The notes under the pieces are model-generated. The model searched no databases, was not told the DNA's origin, and worked only from the letters and a program-made list of their open reading frames with translations. 64,000 bases of DNA, taken from Gordionus sp. m RMFG-2023. Lineage: Eukaryota; Nematomorpha; Gordioida; Chordodea; Parachordodidae. The stretch spans positions 33,085,561-33,149,560 of the forward strand of contig NC_088775.1 in the NCBI RefSeq assembly GCF_954871325.1, written 5' to 3'. Of the stretch, positions 24,277 to 34,650 are shown piece after piece (within the stretch, counting starts at the first letter, position 1; every line of letters begins with the position of its first letter). The translations under genes were made by a program, and so were the position numbers.

Positions 24277-24319
24277 GTAAATAGTATCTTATAGATATTT
24301 ATATCATTTTTGAACATAG

Positions 24320-24475
24320 CTATCATTCAAAACAATCAATATAGTTTTATAACATCAAAAAACAACAAAAAAATGATATATTATAACAAATATTTATACA
24401 TCCATGATTTTGGCGACATATATTACAAATGCCGAGGGTAGGGGTAAATTTGGGTCACATTTTACTGTGACCCTA
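24320..24475 (+). other. FLYWCH zinc-finger exon (FLYWCH 2)
   Basis: Reads QYSFITSKNNKKMIYYNKYL then DIYYKCR in phase 1, followed in another frame by GRGKFGSHFTVT. This aligns with the intact FLYWCH at 39040-39215 (YKFITSKFNNNLIYSNKYLY...FFYKCRLQSCKGRGIL...HFTMTKQHN), apart from a small internal loss at the CKGR motif. Confidence 0.8.
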
Positions 24476-25639
24476 TCTCTTTATTGACACCATAAAAATT
24501 ATAGAACAAGATATGGACTTAAAATTAATCCAATTAGATGATGGCAGAAAGGTTACGGAAAGAAAAAAAAATATTGTATATTAGACGATAAAATTAATGA
24601 AAATATAATACTATACTGTGGAGGTTTTTTTACCCCTATAGAATATTTGGAGAAAATATCAAAATTTTTATATTCAAAAAAATCAAATCACTCTAATTTT
24701 TCTGCCATTGTCAAACTATATTGTTTTATATTGTCAATAAAGGATAACATTACTATTAATCCGAGTATTTATAGTCGGGTTTGACATAGGTGGTATACGT
24801 CATTTTCAAAATTTATAGTTTTTAATTTTTTTTTTACATATACCTTATCATATTGTTTCGTCATTGATATTTTATTTATATAGTTAACACGCACTAAACC
24901 ATTTTTAATAATTTACCATACAATCTTTTAATCATATTTATATAGCGCAATACTAATATGTAATCTTATTATAATAATCGCAATGGAAATATATTATTTT
25001 TAATATTGTTGGTATATTATATATTTAAAATTTTCTATGACATAAATAATAAATAAATCCCTAAAAATATTATTACTACTTTATGTTCATTCTTGATTAA
25101 GTTCAATTTTCTGACCAGGTAAAAGCGTGCCACTTAAATTTTAGAAAAAGTTTTAAAAGTCAGACTTTTGAATAGTTAGGAAAGATGACAAAGGTATGAT
25201 ATAGTTAAGAAAATCAACTATCTTATTATGGGTTATATATTAATGTAACAATATTGGATAATAGGGTAGGTATATAGATTAATTAAACATTTACAGAAAA
25301 ACATATTTTTGAACTAATATTACCTCAAGATAAAACTTTAAATATTAGCATAAAAAAATTTAATTTTATGATAAAGAATTTATGTATTAACCCACAAAAG
25401 TACTTATGATAAACTTCAATATTTATATAGTGATGAAGCGTCAAATTCACTACTATCAAAGCAATAGAATTTTTATTTTTAGTCAAACCATAAAAAGATT
25501 AAAATATATAAATAAGTATAATTCGTCTTTGTTTTTGAGTAAAATGATCAAACACAGAATTATAATTATTGCTAGATTTTAAATTTTTTAATAACTTTTT
25601 TTCAATCAAAGTCAAAAATATTTTTATCTTGTACTCAGT

Positions 25640-26404
25640 ATCTTTTTAAAATTTTTAATAAGATACTAGTTATGATTTGAATATAATGAGGCTTTTTTGA
25701 TATCAATATCACATCCATATTATTTTTCTTTTGGTAAAACAAAGGTTGCGGAGTTCAATAATATAAATAACATTGAACTGGGGGTTTTAAATTATATTAA
25801 AGAAAGTCATAAATGCTTAATAATTATTCTTCCATTAAGGAAATTTTTTATAAATTTAATACTGCAATACCTTCATCAGCTCCAATTGAAAGGTTATTTA
25901 GTTTAATGTTAAGTACGCCAAAACGGCAAAGGTCCAATTATAAATATTTGAAAAATTTGATTATCTTATAAAATAATGAATTTATTTTAAATACTCTTTT
26001 GCAAATTAATATTTCAACTCCCATTAAAAATACTAGTCTCCCTTCATCTATGCTAAGAATGGGCTAATACTAATATTAAAATACCTGATTATTATAATCA
26101 ACTCATGATTAAATATTTTAGTAATTATTGTAAATATTCATTCTTATTATATGAATGTTATGTTCTTCACAAATAAATAATAAAAACTGTATTTTACAAA
26201 CTATTCTAATTTAATTGGTAATGATAATTTAGAAGTATCTTGTATTTAAGATACTCTAGTTAGGCAAAAGATACAAGTATCTTTTATCTTGTATCTTTTT
26301 GATATTTTGAAAAAGATATTAGTATCTATATCTAAGATTCATTTTTTCACAAAGAATCTGTATCTGTATCTAGATTCTTTTTCCGGATGACCTGCCCAAC
26401 TCTG
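25640..26404 (+). mobile_element. hAT transposon remnant, right-arm copy
   Basis: Decayed hAT transposase C-terminus at about 25697-25970: NYIKESHKCL, then SSIKEIFYKFNTAIPSSAP, IERLFS and KYLKNLIIL, matching the hAT dimerisation domain. It is frameshifted in the middle. The element ends at 26404 with CCTGCCCAACTCTG, the complement of a CAGAGTTGGGCAGG hAT terminus. Dense AGATAC/GTATCT subterminal motifs lie at 26225-26385. No 5' terminus was found, so it is a 3' fragment or internally deleted derivative. Confidence 0.75.
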
Positions 26405-27187
26405 GGTATTGTTTATAATTAATAGGCGTCATGTCTAAGAAAGGATTTATAAATTCCTTTGCATGATAAGAATATCCTTCACAATCTTGAACTGATCTAT
26501 AGATAATGGGAAAAAAATTTCTATATATGTGTTTTAATATTATATATATATTTTTTTATTATATTAGTCTTAATATTTTTATAATATATATTTATTTAAA
26601 TTATATGCTCATACATATAACATAAAATTTGCATCTAAATATTTTTATTTTTTAGATAAAAAGGCGTTAAATAAAAGTATATCAAAATGTATCTTAAAAA
26701 TTATCTATAAACAGATACCTCTGAAATAATATAGATGCATATACTTTTTATACAACTCTGATAATCATAATAAATTTTAAATAACATAATTACAATTAGT
26801 AAACATTAATTAAGTAAGGAAAAAAATATAATAAAAAAAATAAACATTTTTTTATTTTGCTTCATCACTGATTTAAAGATATATTTATAGTATAATCGTG
26901 CTGTCTGTTATATATTAATAGATCTAGAAGAGTTTTCTAAAATTTTATTAATTATCTGCAATTTATAATATATTATCTTAATTAATTAAATTTTTTAATA
27001 TGTTCTTTTCTATTATTTATACAATTATTATAATATTAATTGTATATAATCTATATTAATTACCATTTAGCAATTTATATTTATATTTAATTTTATTTAA
27101 AATAAAAAGTATATTTTAATTTATTTGTCTTATCTGTTACATCATTTCAAAATTATACAAATATTATAATCGCTTCAAATATATTTG

Positions 27188-27245
27188 TGGCCATTTTAGG
27201 TCATTTGACGTTTTTCATAAATGTTCATACGATCTAGTGGACCCT
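27188..27245 (-). repeat. FLYWCH-MULE 3' inverted end
   Basis: TTCATACGATCTAGTGGACC, the inverted partner of the end at 21104. Outside it lies a short stretch before the P-element end at 27438. Confidence 0.55.
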
Positions 27246-27437
27246 AACCGATAACATCTTTAACTTAGTTAGGGCCATACTATTTATAAATTAAAGGAAA
27301 TTTTTGTGGACATAATATCATTTGAAATAATTTTAATATGTAAATATAAAAATGATGAAAATATAAATATACCCATAAGATCACATGGTAATTTTAAAAG
27401 ACTATTATGACTGTAAAAATAATGCTATAAATCTAAG

Positions 27438-30400
27438 TCAATGACATATAATATACATAGACTGACGATTCATTCATTAAAATGCATTTTTAAGCGTCGT
27501 TAAAAGCAAATCAGCTGGACCCGCCATTTTGGTAACAGAAATCATTATTAAAATTACGAGCCTAATTTATTACTATATCTGAAATTTTTCTTATGATACT
27601 TAACAAAGAATTTAAATCCACATCCATCTGCATTAATGGTACCATCAAGGATCCTATCCTACAAATATTCCAAGGCTATTCTTCCAAGAAGATATATATT
27701 TAGCAGACCAAATTCAAATAATTTAAAATTATATGACTAAATTATTAAAATTTATATTTTAAACATTTTTTTATACATAGAATATAAAGTATCTAATAAA
27801 GTTCCCTTACTTATCATTTGTTTTTCTTAAGACACAATATAATTGTTTTTAGTTTCTATTCTATTCTTAAAATATCTAATAAGGTAGATATATTTAAATC
27901 ATTGCTTAAATTTATGTTTATCTTAATATGAGACTTTACTTGCCCTTTTAATATTTCGAATCATACAAGGTGATAAACTGAATCATCAGGATTTTTATTA
28001 TAAATATTCATATTGTTTGGCTTAAACATCTAAATATAAGTTAATTTTCAAAGAATTCTAGCTAAAAATTTACATTATGATATTAATAAAAAAGTAAAAT
28101 ATAACTTAGAAATCCAGAATATTAGGCATCCTCTCCAATATTTTTCTTAAATAATAAATGTAAAGTTCTCTCAATTTTAAAGTTGTGATCCTGAATCTTA
28201 AAAATAGAGGTATTTCTTTTTTTTTAATATAAAGTAAATGTTTAATCTTCAGATTCTCAATAATATATATATTATAAAAAATATGTTATATTATTAAAGA
28301 AATACAATATGAATTTAATATTTTAATCAGTTGTGCTAATTGGATCATATTGATTTAATAGATATATCTTACGATAAATTATGTATTGCAAATAAAAAAT
28401 TATTTTTCCTTATATTATATTAGCCAGTTTATTTTATCAATAAAAAAAATATAGATTAAAACATTAGACTTCAGATAAATTTAGCTTAATCTTACCTTTT
28501 TATTTTTTGAAGAATTTCATAACTTAATATTATGAGATTATTAATCTTATGATGAAAATCAATAATTGTTTATTATAAATTAATAAATAGAAATAATATT
28601 CATGAATTACAAAAAGGATTTATAGATATTATTTATATTTAAATATATATAGTTACAATATGTATCTAATATCATTTAAATTAAAAAAGATTATATAGAT
28701 ATATTTATTGTCCTTTAAATAGAATGGTTTTGGTCAGCTTCTGACGAATGTTGGTATTTTCATTTTTATTTTGTTTATCTGCAAAATGATAAAAACTTAT
28801 GTTTATGTATCGTTCAACTATTAATCTAATTAATTTTTGATAATGGCTAGATGTTTCTTCTTGATCTAGCATGTGATCAACCAGATTATCAAAAATATTT
28901 GTTTCTATCACTTTTGAAATCACAAAAGATATTATTCGTTTAAATATACAAAACTTTTTAATTATGTTCAAATGTACGGAAACCATTTTCAGCATATTGG
29001 CATAATCTAGATACATCTCTGGAAGGAATTATTAATCCCTGATTGTTTTTAATTTTAATTAAATTATAGCTCTCTTGATCTTTACAATTTTTAACAATCA
29101 TTGCAGAAATACATATATAACACTTTACCTTATATATAAGTTTACGTGTTATATATCCTGATATATAAGTTGCGATGTTATCAACGAATGGCGATAATTT
29201 TTGGATATCTGGAACATCTATAAAAGAAAAATCTACAGCTTGTATATTGTCATCATCATTATCATTATCTTGATAATCTCCACAAAAAAAGATTTGTATT
29301 ATCGAGTGGAATACAATTACCTGTGCATAAGGCTCCCATCTTTGCTATCATAACGCCTCTTATAGCTGATCGTAATTGATAGGCAGAAGGGTTATTATTA
29401 AAACCTCATCTGCTTCGTAAACAGCTAAAGAAGAGCTCTAGATGATCTTGAGATGTTTTGTAGGTTAAAAGATATCTAAAATATGAAAAGCAATAAATAT
29501 ACAATATATATATAATGCTAAATAAAATACTTGAGTTTGGGGTTAGGTCCTAATAATAATTCTCTCCCAATTCCCAAAATGCTTTTCATTGACAAGATTA
29601 AGCCTATAATGCAGACTTTTTTTTTTGATCTATAAACGTATTTTCCACTTTCAAACTTTAAGGATTTTAAAGTTGTAATGCACATCTCAAAAAAATTTTC
29701 ATAATAAGAAAGTGAATCTGTAATTAGTTGTTTTTTAAACCCTTTAGCAACTATGTTCCGTGTATTTAAAAAGTCAAACATTCTATAAAAATATTATTTA
29801 AAATATTAATATATTTTAATACTGATCAATCATTTGAATAAAGTCAACTGTGCTCTCACAATTTTCAAACCCATCAATCTTTAGCTCTTGTGCCAAAAGA
29901 ATATTTTTTGCCACTGAGCTACTAAAAACTTGTACAGCAAGTTTAACCTTTAAGAAAAAATATAAGTATTGTAGTATTTTTAATTGTACTTTCATTTTTT
30001 GTTTGTGATAGTCAATATGAGATTTATTAATTTTATTGGCAGCACGAAGTCCTTCTTTATCTTGTAAATTGTGAAGATTAGCTATATATTTCCAATTTAA
30101 TATCTATTAATTTATAAAAATATATATTTTAATAGTAATTTAATTACAGATCCATTATTATAAATTAAAATTTTTTTATCACCGAGAAGATTTCTCAACA
30201 ACTTAATCATGTGGCATACGTCCAACATAATGTAGACTTTTTCATCAAAATTTAATGGGTGAGTAAAATAGGGTATACATAGATCAGGATCTATAGATGC
30301 ACCAAGTAGTTGGTACATTTTTATATTAGCCGCCAAACCATCACATACTATAACTTTACAGGAAGTGCCTGTATCATGTAATAAATGAAGAGCATTAGTG

Positions 30401-31563
30401 ACTATATTAGCAAGCAAATCTCCAGTAGTATTTGATATTAAGAAGTATCCTATGCGAATTCTCCATGTTCCATTAAGACATTTTGCCATAAGAAAAAGAG
30501 CCTGTTTGGCTTTAGGAAGAGAATCAGATGGTTTGATTTCATTGCCCAAATCAACATATCCATGGTACTCCTTTTTGTCCCATTGTACAATATGACGTAT
30601 GGACATTTCATCAAGGCTTAATGTGGTGAATAATTTTACTTTCGAATCAGATTGAAATCTTTTAATTCTATCAAAAAAAGCATCGAGAAAACCTAAAATC
30701 AAATTATTAATATTTTAATTTATAAAATATAAACCTGGCCTTATTTTAATTTGTTGGCTCCAAGTTCTCAATGTAGATTCTGATGGTAGGCAAAATTGAT
30801 CCCTTAAGTATTTATATGCTTTTGGAGAATAAAAATGAACAGTGGAGGCAAACTGTTTCATTTCTTGGGAAAATTTTATTCTCCGTGGATTTTTTATGCC
30901 TCCACTGTGTAATTGGGTTTTGATAAAAGCTAAAGGGATGCCTGTAAAAAATTTTTCCAATTGATCCTCCCCTTCATCACATATTAAATTTTTATTCTTC
31001 AATTGTTTAATAATTGATTTTAAATCGATAATCTTATTTCTTATAGTTTCCCTCTTATAAGAGGCGCTCATTTTTTTTCTTAATTTTAAAATATATTTAT
31101 CTTGATATTTGATCTTTCTTGATAAGAATGATAAATTGGCTGTATATATATGATCATTGTGATAATTGGCTATTGTTTGTGGAGCATATTTTCTCTTAAT
31201 TAAAATATAGACAAATAAAAAATCTCACAAGAATTTTAATAAATAGGGCTTACATGGCTAGCAGGTTTCTCCAAATCTACATCTTCAAGAATATTAATAG
31301 TGTCAATTGTTTTTGAAACATTCTTATAAAAATATGTTTTATAATATAAATATTGTAATAAATATTAAAATATAGACAAATAATAAATCTCACAAGAATT
31401 ATAATAAATAGGGCTTACATGGCTAACAGGTTTCTATAAATCTACATCTTCAAGAATATAGTGTCAATTGTTTTTGAAACATTCTTATAAAAATATGTTT
31501 TATAATATAAATATTGTAATAAATATTAAAATATAGACAAATAATAAATCTCACAAGAATTAA
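27438..31563 (-). mobile_element. P element, right-arm copy, 5' end cut off
   Basis: The 3' terminal repeat is present at 27438-27533 (TCAATGACATATAATATACA). The transposase gene lies on the minus strand. The copy stops at the palindrome edge (about 31563), inside its 5' exon array, so the 5' terminus is missing. It is a by-product of the inverted duplication, not an independent insertion. Confidence 0.85.
28705..31322 (-). pseudogene. P-element (THAP9-like) transposase, right copy, eight or more exons
   Basis: Minus-strand exons: array exon 31322-31254; c 31194-30735 (RKYAPQTIANYH, then YSPKAYKYLRDQF and STLRTWSQQIKIRPG); d 30692-30148 (LDEMSIRHIVQW, EYHGYVDLGNEI, VCDGLAANIKMYQLL); e 30103-29990 (NWKYIANLHNLQDKEGLRA); f 29947-29823 (FSSSVAK, LKIDGFENCES); g 29782-29531 (MFDFLNTRNIVAKGFKK); h from 29475 to the stop at 28705. 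Splicing is GT-AG throughout, the introns between c and g are 40-44 nt, and phases agree at every junction, so the reading is strong. The RNase-H-like transposase core is known to cut DNA using GTP as cofactor in the family; that is not visible here. The last exon has frameshifts that the left copy lacks, and the 5' end is cut off. No THAP finger is seen. Confidence 0.88.
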
Positions 31564-31589
31564 TTATATGGCATTGGCTCAAATATCTT

Positions 31590-32270
31590 AAGCTTACTGC
31601 TTAATTTAAATACTTTTATAAATATCAAATTGTAGCAGTTTATTATCAATTAAGCTATATTACAGTAAAAGTATATTTATTTTATGTTTAAATCTTATAT
31701 TGCAGCTCTTTATTGCTCAATTTACAAGCTTTTATGAATATTACAATTAAACCATATTAGTATATTTATTTTATGTTTAAATATCTTATATTGCAGCTCT
31801 TTATTGCTCAATTTACAAGCTTTTATGAATATTACAATTAAACCTTATTGCATTAAAAAAAAAGGAAGAGTAACCTTACCTTTTAATTCAATAATCCATA
31901 AATCTTATACTTATTTTATTATATTGCAGCTCTTTATTGCTCAATTTACAAGCTTTTATAAATATCATAGCAGCTCTTTATTATCAATTAGGCTAAATAA
32001 CTGTAAAAGTATATTTACTATATTTTTAAAAATCTTGTTATATTGCAGCTCTTTATTACTCAATTTACAAGCTTTTATGAATATTACAATTAAACCATAT
32101 TGCAGTAAAAAAAAGGAAGAGTAACCTTACTTTATAATTCAATAATCCATAAATCTTATACTTAGCTTATTATATTGCAGCTATTTATTACTCAGTTTAC
32201 AAGCTTTTATGAATACAGTAAAAAAAGAAGCTTTACTTTAGAATTCAAAAATAAAAGGTATATTTTATTC
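31590..32270. repeat. Degenerate tandem repeat (GCAGCTCTTTATTGCTCAA)
   Basis: About seven imperfect copies of a 55-60-bp core (TTGCAGCTCTTTATT, then CAATTTACAAGCTTTTATGA) with variable spacers. Each core follows TATTGCAG, which looks like a splice acceptor, and one pair is separated by a possible 37-nt GT-AG intron. The copies do not keep a common frame, so I do not call them exons. They lie just upstream of the MULE start at 32275. Confidence 0.65.
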
Positions 32271-32899
32271 AAAAATGGCTATAATTCCACCAAATTTCCG
32301 TTTACATAAATATTATAATGAATCAACTACTTATTATGAATTCTCAAAAGCATCATGCAAAGGGAAAGGCATACTCAAATATTATGTATTTAGTATATCT
32401 AAAGAGTGTACTGGTAGATAAAATATTTTTAAATATATATAAATTAAATATATTAAAGATCCAAATTGCTACCATCAAAAATTCAAATCAATATCAACAC
32501 AAAGTTTATGATGAATAGAAATATAAAAAAAATTATTTTATTTAGCTGAAGACAATTTAATTGTCCAATTTAATCAGACAGATGGAAGAATTTATGTTAC
32601 AAATGAATGTCAAAGTAAATTTTTATCTATATTAACATTCATTATCTTAAAACAAAGCTGGTGATCAAGATTATAACCATCTACCTAACAGCCTTACAAA
32701 AGTCTAAGTACCATAATTATTTATATATTTATAACTATCTTAATACAAAGCTGGTGATCATGATTCTACCTAACAGCCTTACAACAAGTCTAAGTACTAT
32801 AATTATTTATATATTTATAACTATCTTAAAACAAAGCTGGTGATCATGATTATAACTATCTACCTAACAGCCTTACAACAAGTCTAAGTACCATAATTA

Positions 32900-32904
32900 T
32901 TTAT
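32900..32904. repeat. Target site duplication TTTAT (left)
   Basis: TTTAT directly precedes the 5' LTR and follows the 3' LTR at 38394-38398, the 5-bp duplication expected for Ty3/gypsy integration. Confidence 0.85.
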
Positions 32905-33185
32905 TGTTGAGTTATTCTAATTATTATTTTTTTGTAATCTAATTTTTTATTATTTTTTGTAATAACTTTATTATATGTACGGCGTAACCTTATTTTTATA
33001 ACTTTCGGCGTAACCTTACTTTTTATATTTTATAATATTTTTACTTTTTTGTTTTTCGTTTGTATTCTAATTTAGATTTATAAATGTATATAAACGATGT
33101 ATGAAATGAAAAAGAAAGTAATAATAAAGTTAAATATAAATAAACACTTTTTTTACTTTTATGCACATTATCATGTTATTTTGCA
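32905..33185 (+). repeat. 5' LTR
   Basis: Begins TGTTGAGTTATTC and ends TTATTTTGCA; matches 38111-38393 with very few differences. Confidence 0.95.
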
Positions 33186-33203
33186 TGGTGCTCCGGGTCC
33201 ATT
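33186..33203 (+). promoter_or_regulatory. Primer-binding site
   Basis: TGGTGCTCCGGGTCC directly follows the 5' LTR, the place and TGG start expected for a tRNA 3'-end complement. I did not assign the tRNA. Confidence 0.75.
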
Positions 33204-33330
33204 ATAGGAAAAAAATTCTCACCTAATGGATAAAAAATGTTTTTCTTTTTTTTAAAAAAAATAATAATAAAATTTTTTTTTCTCCCTATATATAGAAGAA
33301 GATTGAAAAGTAAATTCATTTTTTTACATT

Positions 33331-33567
33331 ATGTTCTCGTTCAAGATCATTAATATTCCCCACCATATTTCAATCTATGACATCCTTTTCGACCTAACTT
33401 TCAATTGTGACGTTAATTTTTCTAGAATAAATGGTACGGAGGACGTGTTGTTTGAATTCATGAATTTAAGAGACATGATTAGTTGTTTTGAATTACTTAA
33501 TGGGAAACAATATATTTATAGTGATAATGATTTCATTGAATTAATCTGTATATTTATCAAAACATGA
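33331..33567 (+). CDS. Small RRM-like frame upstream of gag (gypsy element part)
   Basis: A 78-codon frame between the primer-binding site and gag. It starts FKIINIPHHISIYDIL and continues with DVLFEFMNLRDM and ELLNGK. The spacing resembles an RNA-recognition motif: an RNP2-like beta strand at residues 4-9, an RNP1-like strand near residues 45-50 (VLFEF), then a helix and an LNG turn. RRM-like folds are known in ORF1 of some LINEs; I know of no standard place for one here in Ty3/gypsy. It may instead be the leading part of gag. Treated as part of a fossil. Confidence 0.45.
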   Translation: MFSFKIINIPHHISIYDILFDLTFNCDVNFSRINGTEDVLFEFMNLRDMISCFELLNGKQYIYSDNDFIELICIFIKT

Positions 33568-34439
33568 ATAGTTATACTTAAATTTGAATTGATAAAATAA
33601 TAAATGTGATAATTGCTTATATATGTGTCTTATTAATTAAACATGGAAATAAAACAAGAGTTTTTACAGGAGATCCCTAAGTTAGTGGGTCCTCTTACCG
33701 AAATTTATTTAGACAGAATATTAAATTATTTTTCGACTAGTACATTATCGGACTCTATTAAAATAAATACTTTGCTTAATAATTTATCAGACGAAGTTTT
33801 TGACGACATTAAGGCAATTTGTTCTGATACCGATATTTTAGATCTTAAAATTGTGATTAAAAAGTTAACCTATCTTTTACCAGCGCTAGATTTATATACT
33901 TTAATTAATAAATTTAATCTTCTTCAACAAAACTCATCAGAGAGTTTTATGCTGTGGTACATTAGAGTATCGAAACTTCATAAAAAATGTAAATTTTTGG
34001 ACGATAGTAGATTAAAAGAAAAACTACGCACTTCTACTTTAAATGATAAGATTAAATACAAATTCTCCAAAAACTTTGACTTGACGTTAAATCAGATGGT
34101 TGAATTAGGGGTGAAACTGGACTCTAGTAATATTAAGTCTGAGGATAATGATATAAGTTATATAAATAATGATAAAAAGTCCGATAAAAATAAAAAATTT
34201 TGCAGTAGAAATGATAATAATTTTAGAAATAATTATGATAATAGATATAGAAATGGGAATTACAATAATAATTTTAGATACAATTATGGTAATAATAATT
34301 CGCGATACCACGATAATTATAACAATTATAACTACAACAATTATCGCTATAATAATAATAATCAATCGAATTATGGTAGAAATAATACATGGTATGATAA
34401 TAATCAAAGAAAACAAATCCAATACGGTGACGGAAATCG

Positions 34440-34650
34440 TAACAATTACCAATCTTATTATAACAATTCAAATAATTATAGAGGTAATAATAATTATCAG
34501 AGAAAGCAAATACAATATAACAACAACTCAAATAATTATAGAGGTAATGATAATAATCAGAGAAAGCAAATACAATATAACAACAACTCAAATAATTATA
34601 GAGGTGGCGACGAAAATAATAGAAAGCAAATACAATGCAACAATGATTAC
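34440..34650 (+). repeat. 66-bp coding repeat in gag
   Basis: Three to four tandem copies of a 66-bp (22-codon) unit containing NNYRGN and QRKQIQYNNNS, inside a larger Asn/Tyr-rich region from about 34190. Such basic, disordered repeats may replace the nucleic-acid-binding zinc knuckle; that role is inferred. Confidence 0.85.

Larger units (their letters stand above)
21373..24790 (+). pseudogene. FLYWCH-MULE transposase gene, deleted core, with phase-1 exon array
   Basis: The first visible exon ends at 21496 and reads KHGKNAIYYTCRRKCGGRA, then KHLETCKP, a FLYWCH-type zinc finger (Y-C-C-R...H). Exon 21551-21610 (60 nt) reads DSLSLASGSQGPSVNLPVQ. After the gypsy fossil come phase-1 exons 23556-23600, 23642-23701, 23753-23782, 23822-23860, 23905-23964, 24009-24068, 24113-24172 and 24217-24276. 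Exon 24320 starts FLYWCH 2 (QYSFITSKNNKKMIYYNKYL, then DIYYKCRG). This passes through a frame change and a deletion directly into the MULE C-terminus (DLKLIQLDDGRKVTERKK), with another frameshift after it and then EYLEKISKFLYSKK. The homologous gene at 32275-40430 shows the same order with its transposase core still present. It is dead as it stands. Confidence 0.75.
21104..27245 (+). mobile_element. FLYWCH-MULE, interrupted by gypsy and hAT pieces
   Basis: The 5' end at 21104 (TCCCACTAAATCGTATGAAG) is matched by an inverted end at about 27188-27245 (GGTCCACTAGATCGTATGAA on the minus strand). In between, on the plus strand, are FLYWCH exon 1, a phase-1 exon, the gypsy fossil (about 21640-23400), eight further phase-1 exons, FLYWCH exon 2, and the MULE C-terminus with its 3' non-coding region shared with 40436-40740. 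A hAT remnant (25640-26404) follows. The transposase core is lost. The ends match imperfectly and no target duplication was found, so the boundaries are approximate. Confidence 0.65.
21726..31563. repeat. Right arm of the giant inverted duplication
   Basis: Inverted partner of 11700-21034. It ends at about 31563 inside the exon array of the P element: downstream sequence (TAATTATATGGC...) has no counterpart in the left arm. It holds about 0.48 kb (P exon c) that the left arm lacks. Confidence 0.95.

Noticed and set aside
11183-31563. Polinton/Maverick-like giant element (long inverted repeats, integrase-like frame)
   Set aside because: No polymerase B, capsid or packaging genes; the inverted repeats are a duplicated locus with P, MULE, hAT and gypsy pieces.
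31804-32124. 106-codon open frame
   Set aside because: Runs through the degenerate tandem repeat with frame-dependent repeats (LLLNLQAFMNITIK twice); copies elsewhere in the array do not keep the frame.
34105-34591. Long minus- and alternate-frame open frames rich in Ile/Val/Tyr
   Set aside because: They are shadows of the Asn/Tyr-rich gag repeat (AAT/ATT codons) and have no independent support.
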